A DNA stretch of 64,000 nt from Bacteroides fluxus YIT 12057. GTDB taxonomy: Bacteria > Bacteroidota > Bacteroidia > Bacteroidales > Bacteroidaceae. Position 1 is the stretch's first letter; every line of letters begins with the position of its first letter. Position numbers and translations under genes: made by a program. The notes under the pieces were generated by a model that made no database searches, was not told the DNA's origin, and saw nothing but the letters and a program-made list of their open reading frames with translations. Shown here piece after piece: positions 29,732-38,860 of the stretch. The DNA is taken from assembly GCF_000195635.1 (NCBI RefSeq), contig NZ_GL882604.1, forward strand, positions 1 through 64,000, written 5' to 3'.

Positions 29732-30772
29732 CTATATTTTTGTCAGTTTTTTTATCTGTTCTTTTCCTTTATCAATAATCATTTTGTTTTTCTGCGTAAT
29801 GTCTTCTACAAAAATTTCATTGAGTTGTTTGAGCCCGTTGATATAATCCTGCGCCCGTTGCAAAACATTGGAAGCCTCTTTTCCAGTTGTCCGTGGAACG
29901 ATTACCTGCAATCCCTTTTGGATAATCTTGACGTCAATATTATTCCCCATCATCATGGGATCTCCATCAAAATGTACAACTCCCGGTTTAGAACGGTGAA
30001 TGCGCAACGTCTGGCAGCGGAAAGTCTTGATACGACTGTTCTGATCAATGGTCTTGTTGAATAACTGGAAAGATAATGACGGTACATCAAGCACGGTAAA
30101 GGGCTCCAGTATCGTGACATCCAGCAATCCATCGGTCAGAGTAGCCTGAGGGGCAATATAGGCATTGTTCCCGTATTGCGACGCATTTCCGCAAGCTATC
30201 AGGAACGCCTTATAACGCAAGGTGCTGCCATCCATTTCCAGTTCGTATGTTTCCGGACGGTATTTCAAACTTTCGAGCAATGTTTTTTCCAGATAAGTAA
30301 GCGGCCCTCTCCTCCCTGCTTTTGAAAATTTCAGGCTGACAAAAGCATCGAACCCTACTCCACAAGTACAAAAAAACGGCACTTCGTTGATTTTTCCATA
30401 ATCAATGACGTCTATCAGCCCTTCATTGATAATGTCTATGGCTTTTTTCGGTTCCATCGGAATTTGCAGATGGCGTGCCAGTCCGTTGCCCGAGCCACAG
30501 GGAATGATACCTAAAGCCGTCTGGGTATGTACCAACGAACGTGCTATTTCATTGATGGTGCCGTCTCCTCCGATGGCAACCACCGCATGTACCCCTTCCC
30601 GGGCTTTTTGTGAGGCTATTTCTACGGCATGGCCTGCACGCTCGGTATAGACAACCTCCTGCGCATACTTTTCTTTATCCAGCCTTTCATCAATCCATTT
30701 TAATACTTGCTCTTTACCCTGTGTGCCGGATATCGGATTTATTATAAATGATATTTTTTTCTTTTCGTCCAT
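29732..30772 (-). CDS. Diacylglycerol-kinase-family lipid kinase
   Basis: 346 aa with the DAGK catalytic motif VVAIGGDGTINEIARSL and the second motif GIIPCGSGNGLARHLQIP, as in the YegS/BmrU/DgkB group. The substrate is a lipid hydroxyl group, but which one cannot be told: diacylglycerol, a sphingoid base or ceramide. It is divergent from spt, the first enzyme of sphingolipid synthesis, with about 200 bp between. The 3' neighbour, 5 bp away, is a sensor kinase. Confidence 0.87.
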   Translation of the reverse strand: MDEKKKISFIINPISGTQGKEQVLKWIDERLDKEKYAQEVVYTERAGHAVEIASQKAREGVHAVVAIGGDGTINEIARSLVHTQTALGIIPCGSGNGLARHLQIPMEPKKAIDIINEGLIDVIDYGKINEVPFFCTCGVGFDAFVSLKFSKAGRRGPLTYLEKTLLESLKYRPETYELEMDGSTLRYKAFLIACGNASQYGNNAYIAPQATLTDGLLDVTILEPFTVLDVPSLSFQLFNKTIDQNSRIKTFRCQTLRIHRSKPGVVHFDGDPMMMGNNIDVKIIQKGLQVIVPRTTGKEASNVLQRAQDYINGLKQLNEIFVEDITQKNKMIIDKGKEQIKKLTKI

Positions 30773-30980
30773 GCAAAAGGATGTTATTATGCAATTCTTC
30801 TGACCTGCAAAAATAATATAAATCCTTTATATTTTGACCATCCGGGCATTTTAAAACGAGTCCGAACAGTTTTTTTAGAGTAAATGAAACATTTAACCAC
30901 ATATTTTGCTATCTTTGCCCCCTGTTTTAAAAAGACATGTATTTAATAGAATTAAATATTCATAATATAAAAGACATTTC

Positions 30981-32168
30981 ATGGGTTTACTACAAGACAA
31001 ATTTGCGAAATACGATTTGCCGCAACAGTTTATGGCGAAAGGCGTATATCCTTATTTTCGCACAATTAACAGCCATCAGGATACAGAGGTAATGATGGAT
31101 GGCAAAAAGGTCCTGATGTTTGGCTCTAATGCATACATGGGGCTGACTTACGATAAAAGAATCATTGACGCTTCAATCGCTGCCACAGAAAAATATGGTA
31201 CCGGTTGTGCGGGTTCCCGTTTTTTGAATGGTACGCTCGACATACACGTTGAATTGGAGAAAGAACTGGCTGAATTCGTAGGTAAGGATGAAGCGCTCTG
31301 TTTCTCTACTGGGTTTACGGTGAACGAAGGTATTATTCCGGCTGTAGTGGGGCGTGGAGACTACATTATTTGTGATGACCGTGACCATGCTTCCATCGTG
31401 GACGGACGCCGTCTTGCTTTTGCCACACAGTTGAAGTACAAGCATAACGACATGGAAGCTTTGGAAAAAGAACTCCAGAAGTGTGAGCCGGATGCCGTGA
31501 AACTGATTGTGGTGGACGGAGTATTTTCCATGGAAGGTGATTTGGCCAATTTGCCCGAAATAGTCCGCTTGAAGAAGAAATATAATGCCAGTATCTATGT
31601 GGATGAAGCTCATGGCTTGGGCGTATTCGGCAAACAGGGTCGTGGTGTTTGCGATTACTTCGGTGTGACGGAAGATATTGACCTTATTATGGGTACGTTC
31701 AGTAAATCATTGGCTTCTATCGGCGGTTTTATTGCCGGGGACAAGGAAGTTATCAATTGGTTGCGCCACAATGCCCGTTCTTATATATTCCAGGCAAGCA
31801 GTACGCCTGCCGCTACAGCAGCTGCCCGTGAGGCACTTCATATCATCAAGTCCGAGCCGGAACGTATCCAGCGTCTGTGGGACATCACCAACTATGCATT
31901 GAAAAGATTCCGTGATGCCGGTTTCGAGATTGGCGAGACCGAATCTCCTATCATTCCTTTGTATGTGCGTGATACCGAAAAGACATTCGTGGTAACCAAG
32001 TTGGCTTTTGATGAAGGTATTTTCATCAATCCGGTAATCCCTCCCGCATGTGCTCCGCAGGATACTTTGGTGCGCGTCGCACTGATGGCTACCCATACCA
32101 AGGAACAAGTGGATTATGCAGTGGATAAACTGACTAAATGTTTCAAGGCACTGGAAATCATCAAATAG
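30981..32168 (+). CDS. spt: Serine palmitoyltransferase
   Basis: A PLP-dependent alpha-oxoamine synthase that condenses serine with an acyl thioester to 3-keto-sphinganine, the entry step of Bacteroides sphingolipids. 395 aa. PLP Lys in GTFSKSLASIGG (Lys242), PLP-contact Asp and His in VDEAHGLGVFG, and GSRFLNGTLDIHVELE near residue 75. The sequence is close to what I recall of the B. thetaiotaomicron enzyme. KBL (glycine acetyltransferase) is the main alternative family. A TATCTTTG box lies at 30910-30917; a strong terminator follows. Confidence 0.9.
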   Translation: MGLLQDKFAKYDLPQQFMAKGVYPYFRTINSHQDTEVMMDGKKVLMFGSNAYMGLTYDKRIIDASIAATEKYGTGCAGSRFLNGTLDIHVELEKELAEFVGKDEALCFSTGFTVNEGIIPAVVGRGDYIICDDRDHASIVDGRRLAFATQLKYKHNDMEALEKELQKCEPDAVKLIVVDGVFSMEGDLANLPEIVRLKKKYNASIYVDEAHGLGVFGKQGRGVCDYFGVTEDIDLIMGTFSKSLASIGGFIAGDKEVINWLRHNARSYIFQASSTPAATAAAREALHIIKSEPERIQRLWDITNYALKRFRDAGFEIGETESPIIPLYVRDTEKTFVVTKLAFDEGIFINPVIPPACAPQDTLVRVALMATHTKEQVDYAVDKLTKCFKALEIIK

Positions 32169-32194
32169 AAATTTGACAAACAAATCAATATGGA

Positions 32195-32233
32195 AAAAGA
32201 ACCGTCAGTCTGAATTGGATAAACGGTTCTTTT
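32195..32233 (+). terminator. spt terminator
   Basis: AAAAGAACCGT and ACGGTTCTTTT form an 11-bp stem with a 17-nt loop and a T run, 27 nt after the spt stop. Confidence 0.85.
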
Positions 32234-32342
32234 TTTATGTACGCATTACTCTACACAATATTTATTAAGATAGGTATGTTGTATGAAGTAGTTATGCTGT
32301 GATTAGTATGTGATTCGCATATGCAAGTGTGTAGGTAAAAGC

Positions 32343-32372
32343 TGTAAAATCAATATATATATTGATTTTACA
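32343..32372. promoter_or_regulatory. Perfect 30-bp palindrome
   Basis: TGTAAAATCAATATA is followed directly by its reverse complement TATATTGATTTTACA. It lies 69 bp upstream of the membrane-protein gene at 32441 and 30 bp before a TATGTTTG -7-like box (32402-32409), so it is placed like an operator for a dimeric regulator. The rest of the 32234-32440 gap shows no gene. Confidence 0.7.
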
Positions 32373-32440
32373 AATAGTCTTTCTAATCTAAATATTTTTC
32401 GTATGTTTGTCAAACTATTCATGAAAAACACATCTTTTGT

Positions 32441-33127
32441 ATGAAAAAGCAGGATTTTATTTTCATTCTGGTTTTAGCAGCCATTTTTCTACCGTTCTTT
32501 GTAAGTGATGCGGTGTACGATTGGTATAAATCCTTCAATGCGGCCCATGGCATGGTGATGAGTTTCATTAAATTCGGAATTCTTGCTACATTGGGTGAGA
32601 TGTTGGGACTTCGCATCAGTGCCGGAGTCTATAACCGAAAAGGATTTGGCATACTGCCGCGTGTCGTCGTGTGGGGACTGTTGGGAATGGGAATCAACAC
32701 GGCCATGATTATCTTCTCCAAAGGTGTACCGCAATTCATGGAATATATGGGAATGACAGATGCCGCTACTATCATAAACGGGGAGTTTTGCTTTGATAAA
32801 TTATGGATAGCTTTTGCTATTTCAGTGGCCATGAACACAATATTTGCTCCGGTATTCATGACATTCCATAAGATTACGGATACACATATTCTGGATTGTG
32901 GCGGCTCTCTTCGCAGCCTCCTCACCCCTATCCCAATGACCCGCATCATTACCCATCTGAACTGGGATGCACAATGGAATTTTGTCTTCAAGAAAACAAT
33001 TCCCTTTTTCTGGTATCCGGCACACACCATCACATTCCTCCTGCCGGGAGAAATGCGGGTGCTGTTTGCAGCGATATTGGGTGTAGTGCTCGGAGTATTA
33101 TTAGCTATTGCGGCACGGATGAAATGA
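32441..33127 (+). CDS. Polytopic membrane protein, family not firmly recognised
   Basis: 228 aa with about five to six hydrophobic segments (FIFILVLAAIFLPFFVSDAV; FGILATLGEMLGLRISAGV; VVWGLLGMGINTAMIIF; LWIAFAISVAMNTIFAPVFM; a C-terminal LFAAILGVVLGVLLAIAARM). The central segment has a weak resemblance to Mpv17/PMP22-type proteins, which I do not rely on. Function unknown. It follows a perfect 30-bp palindrome and probably has its own promoter. Its last 27 bp overlap the convergent permease gene. Confidence 0.75.
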   Translation: MKKQDFIFILVLAAIFLPFFVSDAVYDWYKSFNAAHGMVMSFIKFGILATLGEMLGLRISAGVYNRKGFGILPRVVVWGLLGMGINTAMIIFSKGVPQFMEYMGMTDAATIINGEFCFDKLWIAFAISVAMNTIFAPVFMTFHKITDTHILDCGGSLRSLLTPIPMTRIITHLNWDAQWNFVFKKTIPFFWYPAHTITFLLPGEMRVLFAAILGVVLGVLLAIAARMK

Positions 33128-35440
33128 GGTGACGGCTGCCCGATATCCATTCAGGCATATCGTAAAGCAGGTGATGCCTATAGTAAAAAGCAAGGGTAGC
33201 AGAAAGTGAAAGACGTTTAGAGTGGCATGGTATGCAAATTGCTGTAGCCAATATGCCATAAAGAGATAAATGACAGGGACGGCTACGACGAATGCGATGC
33301 CTACATAGCTAAGGAACGGATAATTGATTAGCCATAGAATCTGGCGGGCGGATGCACCGTGAATTTTACGGATGCTTATTTCACGTTTACGCTGCGAGAT
33401 GGCATAATGTGTGATGCCAAATAATCCGAAAAGAGTAAGGAATATACTGATACAAGCGTACATGAATAAGATATGTGAGAAGTTTGTTACATCCTGATTG
33501 TAGGACATAAATTCCTGATACATATCATCATATTCAAAAGTAATGCCCGTATTTTTCTTTTCGTATGCTTCTCTCATACGGTTAATGACTTTATCTTTAT
33601 ATCCTTTTTTTACCTTTATAACCAAAGTTGAGAAATTATCTTGTGGGGTATCATAAAGGAGTATGCGTAAGGGAGCTACATGGTCTGTCATGGAGTACTT
33701 TTTGAAATCCTTTACTATACCGATAATTGTACCTTTTGTGAGCTCTTCCCTTTCGTGTACATACTTGGAAATGGGTTGTCCAATAGGATTTTCTCCTTCG
33801 GGCACCAATAAATCCACGAATGTTTCATTGATTAGTGCAGGTTGTGGAGTGCGGGACATTAGATGGAATACTTGCAGGGAGTCTTGCAGTTCAATGTGAT
33901 GCATTGTCAGGAATTCCGGACAATCCTCGTATAGTTCCAACATGAGCAGATTGTCACCGGAACCATCCTTGGCCGGGATTCCTAAACTCATCGGATATAT
34001 TCCGGTATTGGAGGTTATTGCTGCTTCTACCCCTTCTATATTCTTCACCTCATCTACCCAGTTTTTTAGCGCCGGTTGTACATTGGCATCTGCATATACA
34101 TTAATAATATCCTCATAGTGCCTTTCTTCCTGCTTAATCAGATACATCTGTGAACGGATAATCATGAATGTACTCATCAAGCCAATGGAGATGATGAATT
34201 GTATGGTTACCAATAAGGCCACAATGAAACGTTTTTTGCGTCCGGTAAAGAAATGACGGTAATTAGTTTCGGATATGGAATGTAACCTTCGGCTCATATA
34301 ACTTGCTGGTATGACAGACAATATAATGATAAACAATAAGATAAGAGGGAACACTTGCCATGAGAACAGATATCCCATTGTCAGCTTGGCAGAAACAATA
34401 TGATTGAATGCAGGCAATAAGTCATTCATCAGCAATAAAGATAAAAGGAAAGCGACAAGAACCATCAGAAAAGTATCCAAGAAAAGCTGTTGGCGCGTTT
34501 GTGACCTTGTAGCTCCCATTATGGATTCAATGTGAAGCATGTGCACTTGACGCAACAAACGGGAGAAACTCAGATTTATAAAGTTGAAACAACCGATGAA
34601 TAGAATCAGCAATGCAGACAACAGCCCTACACCCAACAAGGTGCTCTGCTGATGTTTGATAACTTGATTACTGTCTTTTACCGTAGCATCGAAATAAGAT
34701 TCCTGCAATGTTTGGGTACGAAGGTGTCCGTTTCCCAACAAAGTAGGCAGTTCCGTTTCTCCGAAACGTTGGCGGAATTTCTTTATATCCGTACCTTCTT
34801 TCAGCAATAGCATACAATCAGAACTTTCGGTAGCTTCCAATGGTAGGAGCATGTCTGTCTGCATCATGCTTTGCTCCGGTTGGCTGAATACGGCAACGAT
34901 GCGCCTGATGCCTATTCCGCTCAATAGTATATCTACATTTTTTCCTATACAATCTGTTGTACCGAAACATTTCTTGGCAAACAGTTCACTTACGGCTATG
35001 TCTCCTGGTTTCAGCAATGCGTCTTGAACTTTTCCGGCTATATTATGGAAAGGGAAAAAAGCCGTTAATGTTGAATCTGCTGCTACCAAGCTCCAGCTTT
35101 GAAATTCTTGTCCATCAATCTTTACCCTTACATTCTTGAATGTTTGCGTACGTAAGTAAGACTCTATTTCTGGGAACTGAGCTACTATTTGAGGAACAGT
35201 TCCACCGTATATGAATGTACCTTCCACTGCCTGCTGAGCAAAAGGCAGAGTCTGAACCAACCGCAGAATACGATTTTTGTTGGGGTTGTTGTTCTCAACG
35301 TTATATTCGTGTATCACAAATGCCATCAACAAAGTGGTGCAGGCAATACCGACGACCAGACTGACAAGGGAAATGGCAACAAACAGTTTATTGCGTTTCC
35401 AGCTTCTCATGACTAATTTCAAGGAAAGATAAGAGTTCAT
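33101..35440 (-). CDS. MacB/FtsX-type ABC permease (third copy)
   Basis: 779 aa: N-terminal helix, periplasmic domain, three membrane helices, then a second such unit, the double-FtsX layout of Bacteroides export permeases. Conserved loops include FINLSFSRLLRQVHMLHIES and REISIRKIHGASARQIL. The C-terminus is odd: the two sister permeases end in NPAEVIKNE or NPAEVIKSE, while this one runs GYRAAVTSFHPCRNS and lacks the motif. It lies 149 bp after the ATPase gene. It is probably an exporter subunit; the substrate is unknown. Confidence 0.88.
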   Translation of the reverse strand: MNSYLSLKLVMRSWKRNKLFVAISLVSLVVGIACTTLLMAFVIHEYNVENNNPNKNRILRLVQTLPFAQQAVEGTFIYGGTVPQIVAQFPEIESYLRTQTFKNVRVKIDGQEFQSWSLVAADSTLTAFFPFHNIAGKVQDALLKPGDIAVSELFAKKCFGTTDCIGKNVDILLSGIGIRRIVAVFSQPEQSMMQTDMLLPLEATESSDCMLLLKEGTDIKKFRQRFGETELPTLLGNGHLRTQTLQESYFDATVKDSNQVIKHQQSTLLGVGLLSALLILFIGCFNFINLSFSRLLRQVHMLHIESIMGATRSQTRQQLFLDTFLMVLVAFLLSLLLMNDLLPAFNHIVSAKLTMGYLFSWQVFPLILLFIIILSVIPASYMSRRLHSISETNYRHFFTGRKKRFIVALLVTIQFIISIGLMSTFMIIRSQMYLIKQEERHYEDIINVYADANVQPALKNWVDEVKNIEGVEAAITSNTGIYPMSLGIPAKDGSGDNLLMLELYEDCPEFLTMHHIELQDSLQVFHLMSRTPQPALINETFVDLLVPEGENPIGQPISKYVHEREELTKGTIIGIVKDFKKYSMTDHVAPLRILLYDTPQDNFSTLVIKVKKGYKDKVINRMREAYEKKNTGITFEYDDMYQEFMSYNQDVTNFSHILFMYACISIFLTLFGLFGITHYAISQRKREISIRKIHGASARQILWLINYPFLSYVGIAFVVAVPVIYLFMAYWLQQFAYHATLNVFHFLLPLLFTIGITCFTICLNGYRAAVTSFHPCRNS

Positions 35441-35589
35441 ATCATGTATATAAAAGGTTCAGAAAATCTATAGTTGACGATGTACGACTGAAATTTGTAT
35501 TGCCAAACGCCCGCCTGCTGACAGACAGTTAGTAAATTCAGGAGTGACATCAATCGTACATTGCCAACTCATAAATAGAACAAGGGTTA

Positions 35590-36264
35590 TCACAAATTGG
35601 CTTCTGTCACCACTTGTCCGTCAAACAGATTGATGACGCGGCTTGCGAATCCGGCATCATGCTGTGAGTGTGTCACCATAACAATTGTGGTACCTTCTTT
35701 ATTCAACTCACTCAGCAGTTCCATCACCTCTTTTCCATTCTTTGAATCGAGGTTACCGGTAGGCTCATCGGCAAGTATCAGCTTCGGGTTGGAGACCACG
35801 GCACGGGCAATGGCTACACGCTGTTGCTGCCCACCGGACAACTGTTGCGGGAAATGCTTGCTGCGGTGCATGATTGCCATACGTTCCATGGCGGTTTCCA
35901 CCCGGCGTTTTCGCTCGACAGCAGGAATACCCATATAAAGCAGCGGCAATTCGATGTTTTCGTATACGCTCAGTTCATCAATCAAGTTGAAACTTTGGAA
36001 TACAAAGCCGATAACTCCTTTGCGCAAGTTGGTACGTTGGGCTTCTGTATATTTGGATACTTCCGTCCCATTCAAGTAATATTCCCCGGATGTAGGATTG
36101 TCCAACAGACCGAGAATGTTCAGCAAAGTGGATTTTCCACAACCGGATGGTCCCATGATAGCGACAAACTCACCCTCTTTCACTTCCATGTTCACATCGT
36201 TCAAGGCCAGAGTCTGTACCTCCTCGGTTTTGAAAATCTTTTGTAGATTTACTGTCTTAATCAT
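35590..36264 (-). CDS. ABC exporter ATP-binding protein (MacB/LolD type)
   Basis: 224 aa with Walker A GPSGCGKST, Q-loop VFQSFNLID, signature LSGGQQQRVAIARA, Walker B LILADEPTGNLD and switch His in MVTHSQHD. The GNLDSKNG form is characteristic of the LolD/MacB subfamily, which powers lipoprotein or peptide export with FtsX-type permeases. It is the only ATPase in the cluster and must serve all three permeases if they act together. It follows permease 2 by 37 bp. Confidence 0.94.
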   Translation of the reverse strand: MIKTVNLQKIFKTEEVQTLALNDVNMEVKEGEFVAIMGPSGCGKSTLLNILGLLDNPTSGEYYLNGTEVSKYTEAQRTNLRKGVIGFVFQSFNLIDELSVYENIELPLLYMGIPAVERKRRVETAMERMAIMHRSKHFPQQLSGGQQQRVAIARAVVSNPKLILADEPTGNLDSKNGKEVMELLSELNKEGTTIVMVTHSQHDAGFASRVINLFDGQVVTEANL

Positions 36265-36301
36265 AATGCTTTGGTTTTATGGTTTATAAATATTTCATTT
36301 C

Positions 36302-38701
36302 TTATTCGTTTTTAATGACTTCTGCCGGATTTGTCCTTGCTATTTTCAGAATACGGAAAATAATAGTCAGAGTAGTAATGACAGCTACGATTATAAAGAT
36401 TGAAATCCAAAATAGCAGGCCGTCATTAAAGAATACGATATACATGCTTTTCCATAACTGTAGTATGGCATAACATAAAGGAAATGCTATCGCTGCCGAG
36501 AGTACAAGCTGATAAATATACGTACGGGCAAACAATATGATAATCTGTTTCAATCCCGCACCATTTACTTTACGGATTGCCACTTCCTTTTGTCTGCGTT
36601 CCGTATCCAGTGTGATTGCCGAATAGACGCCTAATAAAGTGATTATAAGGCTGACAAATGAGAAGAATAAGATTATCCCTTTCATGTTGTTCTCGATGGC
36701 TTGCGCTTGGTGAATGTCTTCCAGCAAGGTCGAAATGTGTAATTGTATGCTCGGTGGAAGATTCTCTTCCAGCATTTTCTTAACGAAAGCCTTTACTACT
36801 TCTACTTTTCCGGGTACACACTTCAAATAGCAATGCCCTACATAATATTTGAAATCACAAGGCAGAAAGACGAAGCCCTGGCTCTGATTGTAAGTGTCGG
36901 CTACAAAATCGGAGCAAATGCCGCATACCGTGTAGCTGTCTTGATAATTGTACAAGGTGGTTCCCAGTAAATCTTTCTTCATACGCTCTACCAGTTTACG
37001 GTCTGCTACCATGTCACTATTTGTCTTCAGGGCATGTCCGGAGAAAATAGGGATATTCATAAACTCGAAAAAGTTATTAGGAACATTCATTATATTGACT
37101 TCAAGGCTACTTTCCCGGTTATCTTTTTCTGTCTGCATGCTTGTTCCCGAAATACCTTTCAGATAATTAATATCTGTCAGCATTTTATCTTTTACATCCG
37201 GATGTTGACTGATGCGCTCTATGAGAGCAAGCTTTTCGTCATTTTTCAAAAAACGGTAATCCATAGGAATACTGATGATTTCGGACTTTTCTTTTTCTGT
37301 CAGTGTGTTAAACAGTGTGGAACCGGTCTTATCAGCCTGCAAATATAAAGCGACTGTAAAGACTATGAATAACCAACAGATGAAAAATTGGATACCCAAA
37401 AGACAATTTCGTATCTTCTGTTTGTGGCGTTTGGATTTGTTCTTGTAGATACTTGACTGGATGGAGGCATACCTCATTCTCCATACGGTAAACAAGCATA
37501 GTAATAAGCATAGCAAAATAATGCCTGCCATATATTCTATTGTTTGTATCAATAATGAGTCCCGTTCAATGACTAATGTGAAATCAAATAAAGAGAATGA
37601 AAGGTAGGGATTAAATATTTCTATCAGACAGAAAGTCAATAAGAAGGCTATGAACGAAATGATAATGGCTTGGGTAAAAAGTAACCAGAATAGTTGCTTA
37701 CCATTACTTCCATTTACTTTACGAATGCCGAACTCGTGCGAACGGTTCAGATAACTCCCCGTCAAAAAATGAAAAAAGTTGAGTAGGCCAGTCAGTAGAA
37801 TCAAAAGGCCGACAATGAATGTGATTCCGGCAAAGTAAGGAGCAACGGATTTCTCCCGAAAAAGTTTCCCGAAATTCGAAGCTGATACGGTATTTTTCTC
37901 ATTGAATATTGTGTGCTTCAAGTCCATTGTACGGAAACTTGCTTCGAGTTGTGCAGATGTTTTGCCCGGACGAAGAAGAGCAAAAGTAAGTCCACCGGTC
38001 ATACTGTCTCGTCCATCGAATTGTATAAGTCCTTCGCTATCGTTCAATATTAACATATCAATCTTTTGGAGAAAGCTAAGGCTGGTATTCAATGGAATAT
38101 CTTCTATTATCGCTTGTATGGTATAGATGGTACCTCCTGTTCGTGGTGTGGTATCAGGTGAAGAGAAAAGCCGTTGTGCTAAGGTCAGTCGCTTTCCTAT
38201 CGGATTCTCTCTGAGACCAAATATTTTGTGTGCCAGAGAGCGTGTCAGTATCACGGCATTGGGAGTTTGCGATGCTACAGCCCATGAACCTTGTAATACT
38301 TCCGGGGTGAACACGCTATGGTAGGCTGTATCTACTTCCATAGCATATAAATCTTCGTAAGGCAGTTCTTCCTTGTCGATAGTTTCCACATTGTAGCTAC
38401 GTGGGCGGGGATAGGCAACAAAAGTAAATGCTTCTACTTCTTGGAATTGCAATTGGCGCAGACTTTCAAACAACGTAGCGGGAGTTCCGGAATAAGGTTC
38501 TTCTGCTGGAGTGTATAAGTTTATATCTGCAATCCGTTCCCAATGGGTAAAGCACTTGTCGGTAGAGTTTATATAGCGGCTGCAATATAGGCATATACTA
38601 AAGCAAAGTATGCCTACTGACAGTCCGATAATAGAGATGATATTCTGTGTCTTGTACTTCAACAAGTTCCTAAATGCTGCTTTTAGATAATGTATAATCA
38701 T
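36302..38701 (-). CDS. MacB/FtsX-type ABC permease (second copy)
   Basis: 799 aa with the double FtsX architecture. N-terminal IISIIGLSVGILCFSICLYC; first helix bundle from about 285 (GITFIVGLLILLTGLLNF); the cytoplasmic loop HEFGIRKVNGSNGKQLFWL and its repeat KEVAIRKVNGAGLKQIIIL; end NPAEVIKNE. The gene has its own upstream sigma-54-like element and a GTGC-N6-GCAC palindrome within the 159-bp gap to permease 1, so internal initiation is likely. Confidence 0.92.
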   Translation of the reverse strand: MIIHYLKAAFRNLLKYKTQNIISIIGLSVGILCFSICLYCSRYINSTDKCFTHWERIADINLYTPAEEPYSGTPATLFESLRQLQFQEVEAFTFVAYPRPRSYNVETIDKEELPYEDLYAMEVDTAYHSVFTPEVLQGSWAVASQTPNAVILTRSLAHKIFGLRENPIGKRLTLAQRLFSSPDTTPRTGGTIYTIQAIIEDIPLNTSLSFLQKIDMLILNDSEGLIQFDGRDSMTGGLTFALLRPGKTSAQLEASFRTMDLKHTIFNEKNTVSASNFGKLFREKSVAPYFAGITFIVGLLILLTGLLNFFHFLTGSYLNRSHEFGIRKVNGSNGKQLFWLLFTQAIIISFIAFLLTFCLIEIFNPYLSFSLFDFTLVIERDSLLIQTIEYMAGIILLCLLLCLFTVWRMRYASIQSSIYKNKSKRHKQKIRNCLLGIQFFICWLFIVFTVALYLQADKTGSTLFNTLTEKEKSEIISIPMDYRFLKNDEKLALIERISQHPDVKDKMLTDINYLKGISGTSMQTEKDNRESSLEVNIMNVPNNFFEFMNIPIFSGHALKTNSDMVADRKLVERMKKDLLGTTLYNYQDSYTVCGICSDFVADTYNQSQGFVFLPCDFKYYVGHCYLKCVPGKVEVVKAFVKKMLEENLPPSIQLHISTLLEDIHQAQAIENNMKGIILFFSFVSLIITLLGVYSAITLDTERRQKEVAIRKVNGAGLKQIIILFARTYIYQLVLSAAIAFPLCYAILQLWKSMYIVFFNDGLLFWISIFIIVAVITTLTIIFRILKIARTNPAEVIKNE

Positions 38702-38750
38702 GATTTCTGTTTTTTATTTGTCTTCAATAGGCTTCCATTATAATCTTAAT

Positions 38751-38765
38751 CCAAATATTATGCCA
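38751..38765 (-). promoter_or_regulatory. Sigma-54-like promoter for permease 2
   Basis: On the minus strand TGGCATAATATTTGG fits the -24/-12 form TGGCAC-N5-TTGC with two mismatches and correct spacing. It lies 50 bp upstream of the ATG at 38701. Confidence 0.6.
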
Positions 38766-38821
38766 GATAGTTAAGTATTTTATAATTAAATAATTAAATC
38801 TTGTAGCGTCTTACTGTATCT

Positions 38822-38855
38822 GTGCGGTATAGCACACATATTGTACGAAAGTACA
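38822..38855. promoter_or_regulatory. Enhancer-like palindromes upstream of permease 2
   Basis: GTGCGGTATAGCAC (38822-38835) has the same GTGC-N6-GCAC form as the two sites near tolC. TGTACGAAAGTACA (38842-38855), centred 20 bp away, may be a degenerate second site. Confidence 0.65.
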
Positions 38856-38860
38856 CGCTT

